Below are positions 1 through 7,089 of a DNA stretch of 13,988 nucleotides, piece after piece. The stretch spans positions 1-13,988 of the forward strand of contig JAPXMM010000060.1 in assembly GCA_033809015.1 (NCBI GenBank). Reading direction: 5' to 3'. The translations under genes were made by a program, and so were the position numbers. Within the stretch, counting starts at the first letter, position 1. Every line of letters starts with the position of its first letter. The notes beneath the pieces were generated by a model. The model saw only the letters and a program-made list of their open reading frames with translations. It ran no database searches and had not been told where the DNA came from. The DNA comes from DTU049 sp033809015 (lineage in GTDB: Bacteria; Bacteroidota; Bacteroidia; Bacteroidales; DTU049).

Positions 1-3000
1 GCATAAAGCCTTGTCCACGCATACCAACGAAAAGTCCATTTTCTGGATCAATAATCATTCTAGGCTCTGTATAATAACCACTCCAAACGCTTTGGAATTG
101 CACTGAACTCAGCATAGGTATCCAGTCACAAAAAACTTCTGAAATAATATTTAAAAATTCCTTTGTATTTAATTTAATATCTTTATAAGAATCAGCAGCA
201 TCTACAGCAGGAGAAGCGCATCCAATGATTTGGCCAGTTTCATACAATTGTTGTCCATACACTGCACTAAATCCTTTTATCTTCCTCCTATCTATCAGCA
301 TATCTAAACTATCACCATTTTTGCCAAGATATGGTAATCGACGAGTGATGAAGGCTTGATGTCTCACAGCATATAGTCCAGGAAACATGTTTAGCATATT
401 AGCAAATTTTTCAGCTTCACCGCCTAGAGCATTTACGAAATTATTAGCTTCGAATTCTATATAAGAGCCGTCACTCATCTTAACAATAGCTGTATATTTA
501 TTATTTTTCTTTTCTACAGAAATTAAAGTAGCGTCTTCATAAATAGTACCACCATTTTCTAATCCAATTCTACGAATAAGGTCTACAGTTTTACCAGGAT
601 TAGCTTGCCAGCACTCTCTAGTAATGAATGCTGCTAGATAAGTATCTAATGAAGGATTGAAATATGGGCTTATCTCTTTAGAAAATTCCTTTGGTGAAAC
701 TTCATAAACATCAGACCATCCTTTAGAAGCTTCCAGAGATTTATATGTTAGCTCATCATGAGCAAAATTTACATAAACAGTAGGTTTGAAATTAATATTT
801 TTATACTTGTTTAATTCTTCAAAGATTTCAAGATTGTGTCTAGCTATATCTGATAGTTCTGGAATAGAAAATGCAGGTCGTCCTCCTGCTATGTTTCGCC
901 AAGAAGATCCTTTCTCATAATTAACCAATACTGGTTCCATACCAGCCTCTGCAAAATATCTAAATAAAGAGCTACCTGCCATACCTCCACCAGCTATCAA
1001 AACATTTACTTGTCTACGTTCTATATCTTTTTTTGTGCCAACAGGGATAATATTTTCTTTTACGTTATGAGGATACAATTCACCTAGTAAAATTTGATTT
1101 GATAAAGGACCACGAGGAGTAGCATCTCCTACAAGTGTAATGCCATCACTAGCTAATTTTAACCTCAATCTACGAATGCAACGTTTACCTCTACATGGCC
1201 CCATACCAAGTCTAGTATTGTGTTTAACATCCATTACAGAAACAAATTTTCTATCTCCTACGAAATCTAAAATTTCATTATAAGTAACATCTTCACAATG
1301 GCAAACATAAGGATCCTCGATTTCTACTACTTCTTCATATTGTTTTAAAATTAATTTTTCAGGATATTGATTTTTAGGAATCAACCCTCTAATATTTGTA
1401 ATATCTTCATTGTTAAAAACATTATCTAATCGCACACGAGCAACATTTGTTTTATTTGGTTTCATCAATATTTTTTCTATTTCACCCTCACCAATTTTAT
1501 TTGCATAATTATCTACCAAATACACTTGTGAATTCTCTTCCAAAAAATGTTCTGTAGGAATGAAAATTTTATTTTTATTAATATTAAAACCAACGATAGC
1601 TAAACCAGGACATTGATACACACAATCTAGACAACCAGTACACTTATCATAATCAATAACAGGGACTGTAGAAGTACTAGACTTGCTAATAGCATTTTGT
1701 GGACAAGCAAACACACAAGGATTGCAGGCAAAACCATATAAACAATCTATAATTACAAAAGGTTTATTTTTCCTTGCTTCAGTTGGTTTAGCTGGATTAT
1801 CTAAAACACGTATAGGATGCTGCTGACTATCAATATATTCTTTAGAAATAGCTAAATAATCATCATAATTATATCGAATATCAAGATCAGCTAACACTTC
1901 AAAGGCAGCTTGTTTACCTCTGAGAACAGCACTAGTCCCCTCTCCTATTCTAATAGCATCACCTACGCCATGACATTTATTTCCGAAAACTTCTTTTCCT
2001 AAAATTAATAATTGATCATCAGGTATTAATCCAGTGCAAATATTTATCAGATCAATATTTTCTATCAATTTTTCAGTACCACTAATTGGTTTAAATTTAT
2101 TATCTGCTTGAGCAATAACAGCACCTTTCACAGCTGTATAATCATCATTAGGGATAGCTTTCACGAGAGTGTAACCTGTAAGAATAGGAATACCCAAACG
2201 TCTAACTCTATTAGCTTGAACAGGAAAGCCACCTTCTGATTTTTGAGCTTCTACAATTGCTACAACATTAGCACCAGCTTGAGTTAATTGATAAGAAGTC
2301 AAATAACCAATATTACCTGCACCTACGGTGAGAATGTTTTTACCAAGTAGAGCATGCTCGAGATTCATAAGTTTTTGGACTACAGCAGCAGTATATACTC
2401 CAGGTAAATCATCATTCTCAAAGACGGGTATGAACGGCACTGCACCAGTACCGACGATGAGATGTTCGGCTTTGATATAATATATTTCTTCGGTTTTAAT
2501 ATTTTTAACACCTAATATTTTATTATCAAATATATCCCATACTACACTATTTAGCAAAATATTACTATGATCATTCCCCGCTAGCATAGTAGCTATCTCG
2601 AAACCTCGTTTACCACCATATTTACGGTCTTTTTCGAAAAAGAAAAATTGATGTGTCTGCATGAGAAATTGTCCACCTATATTTTCATTGCTATCGATTA
2701 CAATATTGGGAACGCCAAAATCATTTAATATTTCTCTGGCAGCTAATCCTGCAGGACCTGCACCAATTATTGCTACTTCTGTATGATACAAATCATTTGC
2801 TTGATCTAATGGGAATTTTTTTGTTTGTGGTATATAGTCTTTAGGTATTTCTAATACTTCTTTTACACCATCTACTTTAGTAATGCAGATCCTTCTCACT
2901 ACACCATCTACCAGCATTTCACAAGCTCCACATTTACCTATTCCACATTCTAAACTCCTTGGTCTGCCATCTAAACTATGACTATGAATAGGAAAACCAG

Positions 3001-3124
3001 CTAAATGAAGCGCTGCAGCTATACTGTAGCCTTTTCTTCCTTTTACTTTTTGTCCGTTATAGTTAAATTCTACTTCTTCTACTACTGGAATGTCGAGAAT
3101 AGGATGTCTTACGATTTCTTTCAT
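1..3124 (-). CDS. Multi-domain FAD/iron-sulfur amine (proline/sarcosine-type) dehydrogenase fusion, C-terminus cut by window edge
   Basis: Starts with ATG at 3122-3124 and stays open for 1041 codons to the left edge, so the C-terminus is missing. Modules seen in order: a [2Fe-2S] domain (C60, C65, C68, C80; HcnA/SoxD-like); an FAD dinucleotide fold (GAGPAG, 121-126) and a second nucleotide fold (GAGNIG, 268-273), as in HcnB/proline dehydrogenase alpha; a double 4Fe-4S ferredoxin (C461, C467, C470, C474 and C495, C498, C501, C505, the last group a textbook CxxCxxCxxxCP); a BFD-like [2Fe-2S] domain (C608, C610, C644, C649); then a DAO flavoprotein domain (GGGMAG, 712-717, to the edge), as in SoxB/HcnC. 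In related enzymes the DAO part oxidises a secondary amine or amino acid and electrons pass through the clusters and second flavin to an acceptor. Such modules are normally separate subunits. The sequence ends in GQGFM, near the usual end of a DAO domain, so probably only some tens of residues are lost. Substrate is unknown; proline, hydroxyproline, sarcosine or another imino acid are all possible. Likely cytoplasmic or membrane-associated; no signal peptide. Confidence 0.9.
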   Translation of the reverse strand, partial: MKEIVRHPILDIPVVEEVEFNYNGQKVKGRKGYSIAAALHLAGFPIHSHSLDGRPRSLECGIGKCGACEMLVDGVVRRICITKVDGVKEVLEIPKDYIPQTKKFPLDQANDLYHTEVAIIGAGPAGLAAREILNDFGVPNIVIDSNENIGGQFLMQTHQFFFFEKDRKYGGKRGFEIATMLAGNDHSNILLNSVVWDIFDNKILGVKNIKTEEIYYIKAEHLIVGTGAVPFIPVFENDDLPGVYTAAVVQKLMNLEHALLGKNILTVGAGNIGYLTSYQLTQAGANVVAIVEAQKSEGGFPVQANRVRRLGIPILTGYTLVKAIPNDDYTAVKGAVIAQADNKFKPISGTEKLIENIDLINICTGLIPDDQLLILGKEVFGNKCHGVGDAIRIGEGTSAVLRGKQAAFEVLADLDIRYNYDDYLAISKEYIDSQQHPIRVLDNPAKPTEARKNKPFVIIDCLYGFACNPCVFACPQNAISKSSTSTVPVIDYDKCTGCLDCVYQCPGLAIVGFNINKNKIFIPTEHFLEENSQVYLVDNYANKIGEGEIEKILMKPNKTNVARVRLDNVFNNEDITNIRGLIPKNQYPEKLILKQYEEVVEIEDPYVCHCEDVTYNEILDFVGDRKFVSVMDVKHNTRLGMGPCRGKRCIRRLRLKLASDGITLVGDATPRGPLSNQILLGELYPHNVKENIIPVGTKKDIERRQVNVLIAGGGMAGSSLFRYFAEAGMEPVLVNYEKGSSWRNIAGGRPAFSIPELSDIARHNLEIFEELNKYKNINFKPTVYVNFAHDELTYKSLEASKGWSDVYEVSPKEFSKEISPYFNPSLDTYLAAFITRECWQANPGKTVDLIRRIGLENGGTIYEDATLISVEKKNNKYTAIVKMSDGSYIEFEANNFVNALGGEAEKFANMLNMFPGLYAVRHQAFITRRLPYLGKNGDSLDMLIDRRKIKGFSAVYGQQLYETGQIIGCASPAVDAADSYKDIKLNTKEFLNIISEVFCDWIPMLSSVQFQSVWSGYYTEPRMIIDPENGLFVGMRGQGFM

Positions 3125-3144
3125 ATTATTTATTATTTAATTAG

Positions 3145-3174
3145 CAAAATTAATATATGATATCCAAACTCCAA
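3145..3174 (-). promoter_or_regulatory. Candidate Bacteroidota-type promoter for the redox fusion gene
   Basis: On the minus strand, TAATTTTG (3152 down to 3145) matches the Bacteroidota -7 consensus TAnnTTTG. A TTG lies at 3174-3172, 19 bases upstream, which is an acceptable -33 spacing. The -7 box ends 20 bases before the ATG at 3124, leaving a short leader. The motif is short and the region is very AT-rich, so a chance match is possible. Confidence 0.4.
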
Positions 3175-3217
3175 CACTCTATTGATATTTAAAATTTAAT
3201 ATATATTGTAGATTATT

Positions 3218-3257
3218 ATCAATAAATATATTGATTAAAATCAATATATTTATTGAT
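3218..3257. repeat. Near-perfect 40-bp AT-rich palindrome upstream of the redox fusion gene
   Basis: Positions 3218-3236 and 3239-3257 are exact reverse complements (19 bp each) separated by only two bases (AA). The core of the left arm reads TCAATAAATATATTGATT. The centre lies about 85 bp upstream of the candidate -7 box. No T-tract follows on either strand, so this does not look like an intrinsic terminator. A binding site for a dimeric regulator or a cruciform-forming element are the simplest readings. The gap 3125-3494 otherwise shows no gene. Confidence 0.6.
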
Positions 3258-3473
3258 GCAATAAAAATAAATATTTTTTAATTATCTGAAAACATATTTA
3301 AAGTAAATCCTACTATAGGAAATGATTTATATATGTAATAGATAAAATCTTTGTCTGCAGTTTAATTCAGTGAATTGTAATATCAATAAATGACTTATTT
3401 AAATATAAAATAAGAAGCAATACTTTTTTAAGAGTGTAATTTGATTTTATAAAAATTATCTATAATTTGGAAA

Positions 3474-3505
3474 CTATACAATAAGATAGAAATCTTATTG
3501 TATAG
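3474..3505 (-). terminator. 14-bp perfect hairpin at the end of the lipoprotein gene
   Basis: CTATACAATAAGAT (3474-3487) and its exact reverse complement (3492-3505) flank a four-base loop. The TAA stop of the lipoprotein gene (3497-3495) lies inside the arm. On the minus strand the stem is followed by only TTTCC and not by a long T-tract. It could be a weak terminator or an mRNA 3'-end stabiliser; its position favours a 3'-end role for the lipoprotein transcript. Confidence 0.5.
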
Positions 3506-4310
3506 TATAATTTTGTCCGTTATAAGATAAAATTGCAATACCATCACAATCTCCACTGCCATAATCGATATTCACAGTATAACCGCCGCAATTTACTTGC
3601 AAAATACCAGCAGCTATCCATTGACAATTCCCCTTAATAAGTAAAGGATTAAGAATATTAAATGTATAAGCAGTGCCATTAGTAGTGGTTCCATTCCCAT
3701 TTCCAGACACCAGCCACTCGTCATCAAAGTTATTCAATAAAGTAGAATCACCTGCTATCCAAGTATTATTTCTATGAATTATATGATGAATTATGCCATC
3801 GGGTACTGTTATTTGAATGTCTGCATCCACTTTATATACCCAATGTTGATTTGTATCTTTACCTAGATTAGTAATTACATGTTCTCCCTGGACAAGTTGA
3901 TTATTTACATAATAATTTTCTGGTATAGTTGTATATATAGCCCCACTATCTTTTAACCAGCCAGTAATAGTTTTGTTCAGTTTCCCTTTTCTGTAGAAAC
4001 CATCATCACAAAGACAATTTGTTGTCCCATAATCTACAATAATAGACTTCGGGAAAGTAGTATAATCAAATGGATTAATAGTAATAGTAGCACATGATTC
4101 GAGAGTTGTAGATTTACCAACACATTGTCCCTCAGCGATTTGCACATTATTTGTACCAGTGGAATACAGATTATTTGCCTGCTGCTCAGCAATAGCAACA
4201 TCTTTGAATAAATTCATATCAAATTGTTCATGTTCTTCTTCATCTGGTTTACATTGTACTAATAATAAGGCAATCATGATTATTGTAAAAATTCCAATTA
4301 ACTTTTTCAT
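3495..4310 (-). CDS. Predicted surface-exposed lipoprotein, function unknown
   Basis: 271 residues. The N-terminus is a lipoprotein signal: MKK, a hydrophobic stretch, and lipobox L17-V18-Q19-C20, so the mature protein begins at C20. The next residues are KPDEEE; in Bacteroidota, Lys/acidic residues just after the lipid-modified Cys act as a surface export signal, so display on the outside of the outer membrane is likely. The body resembles a lipoprotein type I recall as widespread in Bacteroidota. It has a motif IIVDYGTTNCLCDDG (90-104) and a similar motif VNIDYGSGDCDG (246-257), the second preceded by C229 and C241 in a C-W...NCGGYT context. This suggests two related beta-rich units with possible disulfides. 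No catalytic motif is visible and the function is unknown. The gene ends in a hairpin. The redox fusion gene lies 370 bp downstream on the same strand and seems to have its own promoter, so an operon is unlikely. Confidence 0.8.
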   Translation of the reverse strand: MKKLIGIFTIIMIALLLVQCKPDEEEHEQFDMNLFKDVAIAEQQANNLYSTGTNNVQIAEGQCVGKSTTLESCATITINPFDYTTFPKSIIVDYGTTNCLCDDGFYRKGKLNKTITGWLKDSGAIYTTIPENYYVNNQLVQGEHVITNLGKDTNQHWVYKVDADIQITVPDGIIHHIIHRNNTWIAGDSTLLNNFDDEWLVSGNGNGTTTNGTAYTFNILNPLLIKGNCQWIAAGILQVNCGGYTVNIDYGSGDCDGIAILSYNGQNYTIQ

Positions 4311-4605
4311 ATGTTTAGGTTTTAATGGTTAAGCTAAATTATAAAAAAAATTCGAATTATATCAACATTAAAAAAAATTGTAAATACAAATTAGTGGATT
4401 TTTTAAAATAATGTTTTAAAAATTACTTTAACCAATATTTTTGTTCTATAATGTTTTATATAAACAATAGAATTTTGGGAAAATTGTATTATCATAAGAA
4501 ATTTAAACCAATAACATATTGTAACGGAAACTTATTCGAATAATTAATAAACTTTTATAAATTGCATTTAAAGGAACGAAGAGAGGGATTATAGAATTAA
4601 TATTT
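4311..4605. other. AT-rich intergenic stretch without recognised gene
   Basis: About 295 bases between the lipoprotein gene and the left end of the insertion sequence. No RNA gene or supported coding frame is visible. A TATTTTTG near 4435 matches the -7 promoter consensus on the plus strand, but no plus-strand gene follows, so it is probably chance. Confidence 0.5.
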
Positions 4606-4623
4606 TGTTAGACTTAATTGCTA

Positions 4624-5616
4624 TTATTTATATTTTAATTTCATTAATTTCCAATACTTGTCCCACGCCCATCTGTCGTGCGATGACAAGTTTAGCAACC
4701 TACCAATGTCTGGCTCTATAATATCTTTTAGGTACTTATTCATCACAACGAACCACATCAAATAGCTCTGTAAGTACTTCGTAGCCACTCCATGGAACCT
4801 AATCAGCCATTTTTTAAAATTGTCTATCTTGCTCTCCACTATCTCTACACTGTATAAACCTCTCTTTAATTGCTTTTTGTTTACTATTACTTTTTTACTA
4901 TTTATGTCTTTAACTGCCTTTTTGAATTCCTTTTTGGGCTTTACACATAATAGATTACTCTCTGTGATCCTATTATTTAGTTCTTTTTTCAATTGCTCAT
5001 TCTTAACTTTTTTATCTCCTACATGTTTGAAAAGTAAATTACCCTCTCTGTCTGTAACTACTAATACTGCTACCTTGGGATGTCGCTTCTTCTTTGCTTT
5101 TTCATATTCTTCTCTGCTTTTGTATTTCCTTCCTTTTTCTGAATATTGCATTAGCAATTCATCTGCCTCTACTATGCCAGAGAAGCTAATACCTCCTTCA
5201 AATGATCTCAATGCTGCTAATATTCTATGCCTCCATCGGAAACTTGTTTTTAAGCAAATACCCACTTCATCAGCACAAGCTCTTAAGCTTTTACCTTCAA
5301 GCATACAGCGTAAATAGTCTAACATCAATGGATATTTGCGCATACGATATACAAAGGTACGTGCTGTTTCGCTGAATTGATATCTACAATTTTTGCATCT
5401 GTATATCTGTCTACCTTTTCGTGTACCAGCTTTGATAACGTTTTCACTTTTACAGTTTGGACAGATGGCTGCTGTAGATTTGATTTTTAGCTTTTGATAA
5501 TCTACTACTGTAGCATGGTCATCAATTAGAAATTGATAAAGCTGATCGAGGAAATCACGTTTGTGGTCTTTAGGTAGAGCGAGGTATTCTTTTGAATTTT
5601 TTAGTAATTTATCCAT
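4624..5616 (-). CDS. IS1595-family (ISXO2-like) transposase with altered catalytic residues
   Basis: 330 residues from the preferred ATG at 5616. The frame is open up to another ATG at 5682, but that adds a Tyr/Ile-rich stretch with no family character, and a candidate -7 box lies between the two. Visible parts: an N-terminal zinc ribbon (C52, C55, C74, C77) for DNA binding; a helix-turn-helix-like stretch (about 105-132); the first catalytic region VEADE (D152) followed by SEKGRK; and the family signature FHGVATKYLQSYLMWF (274-289). Known relatives, as I recall them, carry LC-S/T-D-G at the second catalytic Asp and HVNS/NVNA at the third residue (Asn). Here these read LCVKP (K226) and IVES (E261). 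With the second acidic residue replaced by Lys, strand transfer is probably lost. The frame is nonetheless uninterrupted, so it is either recently inactivated or kept for DNA binding. Family assignment is firm; inactivity is inferred. Confidence 0.85.
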   Translation of the reverse strand: MDKLLKNSKEYLALPKDHKRDFLDQLYQFLIDDHATVVDYQKLKIKSTAAICPNCKSENVIKAGTRKGRQIYRCKNCRYQFSETARTFVYRMRKYPLMLDYLRCMLEGKSLRACADEVGICLKTSFRWRHRILAALRSFEGGISFSGIVEADELLMQYSEKGRKYKSREEYEKAKKKRHPKVAVLVVTDREGNLLFKHVGDKKVKNEQLKKELNNRITESNLLCVKPKKEFKKAVKDINSKKVIVNKKQLKRGLYSVEIVESKIDNFKKWLIRFHGVATKYLQSYLMWFVVMNKYLKDIIEPDIGRLLNLSSHDRWAWDKYWKLMKLKYK

Positions 5617-5632
5617 GATAAAAAATTTTTGA

Positions 5633-5640
5633 CAAAAATA
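5633..5640 (-). promoter_or_regulatory. Candidate -7 promoter box of the transposase gene
   Basis: TATTTTTG on the minus strand (5640 to 5633) fits TAnnTTTG and lies 16 bases before the ATG at 5616. No TTG is found at the usual -33 spacing, so support is partial. Its position argues for the shorter transposase start. Confidence 0.3.
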
Positions 5641-5681
5641 ATAATATATTTTTAAATGATATATAATCAATAAGTCTAACA

Positions 5682-6012
5682 TAAATTATGTTTCATTAGC
5701 CCTCACTCACACTTAGATAAACTCTGTTTTGCCCAATATCAAACTCAATAAAGTTCACCCCCTTAACCCCATTCTTAAGAACGAAACATCTTTAGAAACT
5801 TTGAAAAAAAATAAATTTATAATGGACTAACTTAATTTATTTTGTGAAGAAACTCTTTATAACTTTACCCACAATAAACGTTATAGAAACAATATTTTAA
5901 TATCTTTTTTTAATTATTTGTATTCAAATTAAATTAATTTATTAATATTAAAATACATTTTTTAATAAATAACTGCTAAATATTTTATAATTTTACAAAT
6001 AAAATTCATAAA
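5682..6012. other. Intergenic region upstream of porV2-porU2
   Basis: About 330 bases. The part at roughly 5690-5800 is noticeably richer in C (runs such as CACCCCCTTAACCCC) than the A/T-rich remainder leading to the porV2 start, but contains no gene I can support. TAATTTTA at 5988-5995 is one base off the -7 consensus and lies 17 bases before the porV2 ATG; no good -33 element accompanies it. The promoter of the porV2-porU2 pair must lie here if the pair is expressed. Confidence 0.4.
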
Positions 6013-7089
6013 ATGCAAAAAATATTATTCTGCATTTTACTTTTAAATTCAATTATTTTATATTCTCAAGTGAGAAGTTATACAAATGAATTCCTTTATC
6101 TAGGAGTAGATGCTAGATCAATGGCTATGAGCAATGCTGTCGTCTCAAGCACCTATAATGTTAATGCAGGTTATTGGAATCCTGCACTTCTCGTATTTAC
6201 TCCAGGCTATCCACAATTTAGTCTTATGCATGCAGAATATTTTGCTGGTATAGCAAATTATAATTCTTTTGCTATCAGTTTTCACCAAAAAGATAGTATA
6301 GCTTTTGGTTTTACCTATTTACGTTTTGCAGTAGATGATATACCCAATACTACTCAATTAATCGACAATAATGGGCAAGTACATTATGATAAAATAACTT
6401 CTTTCACTGCAGCAGATAACGCATTTTTATTAAGCATTGGCAAAAAAATTAATCATAAAATGCAAATCGGTGGTACAGTGAAAATCATTAGAAGGGTCAT
6501 AGGTGATTTCGCTGGAGCATGGGGCTTTGGCCTAGATATCGGGGCTTCTTATATGAGCGATAGATGGAGAGCAGGCATAGTACTTAGAGATATAACATCT
6601 ACACCAACTTTTTGGTCATTTTCACTCAATGACGCTATGAAAGAAGTCTTTACACTCACAGGCAATGAAATTCCAAAAAATAGTTTAGAATTAGGCATTC
6701 CTCGGTTAGCTACTGGTATCAGTTATATTCAACCTTTATTAAATAATTTTTCTTTGCAACCTGAGCTTGCTTTGATCTTTACTTTTGATGGACAGAGAAA
6801 TACTTTAATAAATAATAAAATTTTTAGTATAGATCCTTCACTAGGGTTAGAAATAGCTTTTAAACAAATGATTTTCCTCAGAGCAGGAATAGGAAATTTT
6901 CAACAAGAAACCTTTCCTAATGGCAAAAAATGGACTATGCAACCTAATATCGGTATCGGTATTGCTATTAAAAATATATTACAACTAGATTATGCTTACA
7001 CAGATATCGGTGATAATAGCATCGCATTATATTCTAACGTCATTTCTTTAATATATCATATTAAAAAACACAGTCAGGCTTCATTATGA
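6013..7089 (+). CDS. porV2: PorV2-like outer-membrane beta-barrel protein (PorV/PorQ family)
   Basis: 358 residues. The first 18 residues are a signal peptide (MQKILFCILLL..., cleavage predicted between S18 and Q19). The mature protein opens with the family pattern NEFLYLGVDARSMAMSNAVV (25-44), then ...NVNAGYWNPALL, where a conserved Gly-Trp-Asn-Pro-Ala segment follows the N-terminal plug/strand. The rest alternates polar and aromatic residues as amphipathic strands, which suggests a FadL-like outer-membrane barrel. PorV proteins are T9SS components that hand substrates from the translocon to the PorU sortase; PorV2 is a paralogue typically found next to a large C25 peptidase. That is the arrangement here: the stop codon TGA overlaps the ATG of the next gene as ATGA, implying coupled translation. 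The PorV2 label rests on remembered family features and neighbourhood; PorQ or another barrel of the same family is the alternative. Confidence 0.8.
   Translation: MQKILFCILLLNSIILYSQVRSYTNEFLYLGVDARSMAMSNAVVSSTYNVNAGYWNPALLVFTPGYPQFSLMHAEYFAGIANYNSFAISFHQKDSIAFGFTYLRFAVDDIPNTTQLIDNNGQVHYDKITSFTAADNAFLLSIGKKINHKMQIGGTVKIIRRVIGDFAGAWGFGLDIGASYMSDRWRAGIVLRDITSTPTFWSFSLNDAMKEVFTLTGNEIPKNSLELGIPRLATGISYIQPLLNNFSLQPELALIFTFDGQRNTLINNKIFSIDPSLGLEIAFKQMIFLRAGIGNFQQETFPNGKKWTMQPNIGIGIAIKNILQLDYAYTDIGDNSIALYSNVISLIYHIKKHSQASL

Larger units (their letters stand above)
4606..5681 (-). mobile_element. IS1595-like insertion sequence, about 1.08 kb, probably inactive
   Basis: The transposase gene is bracketed by exact 11-bp inverted repeats: TGTTAGACTTA at 4606-4616 and its reverse complement at 5671-5681. 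Similarity continues inward with a one-base gap (TTG follows in both). The ends sit close to the gene, 7 bases beyond the stop on one side and about 55 bases before the preferred start on the other, as expected for a simple IS. The flanking 8-mers (4598-4605 TAATATTT and 5682-5689 TAAATTAT) agree at only 5 of 8 positions, so there is no clear target-site duplication. The repeats do not begin with the GG common at IS1595-family ends, so the exact boundaries are uncertain. An old, eroded insertion fits the altered catalytic residues in the transposase. Confidence 0.6.

Noticed and set aside
3394..3414. 7-bp CTTATTT/AAATAAG hairpin in the gap between the two minus-strand genes.
   Set aside because: It is short, all but one pair A-T, and expected often in such AT-rich sequence.
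4435..4442. TATTTTTG promoter-like box on the plus strand.
   Set aside because: No gene follows on the plus strand before the insertion sequence and no -33 element is evident.
4820..5317. Plus-strand open frame of 165 codons, rich in Leu/Ser/Phe.
   Set aside because: It lies wholly antisense to the transposase, whose zinc ribbon and family signatures are clear. The composition is that of a complement shadow.
4624..5682. Longer transposase start at 5682.
   Set aside because: The extra 22 residues are Tyr/Ile/Leu-rich with no family similarity, the ATG overlaps the terminal inverted repeat, and a candidate -7 box lies downstream of it.
4598..5689. Possible 8-bp target-site duplication around the insertion sequence (TAATATTT / TAAATTAT).
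   Set aside because: Only 5 of 8 positions agree, which is near what AT-rich flanks give by chance.
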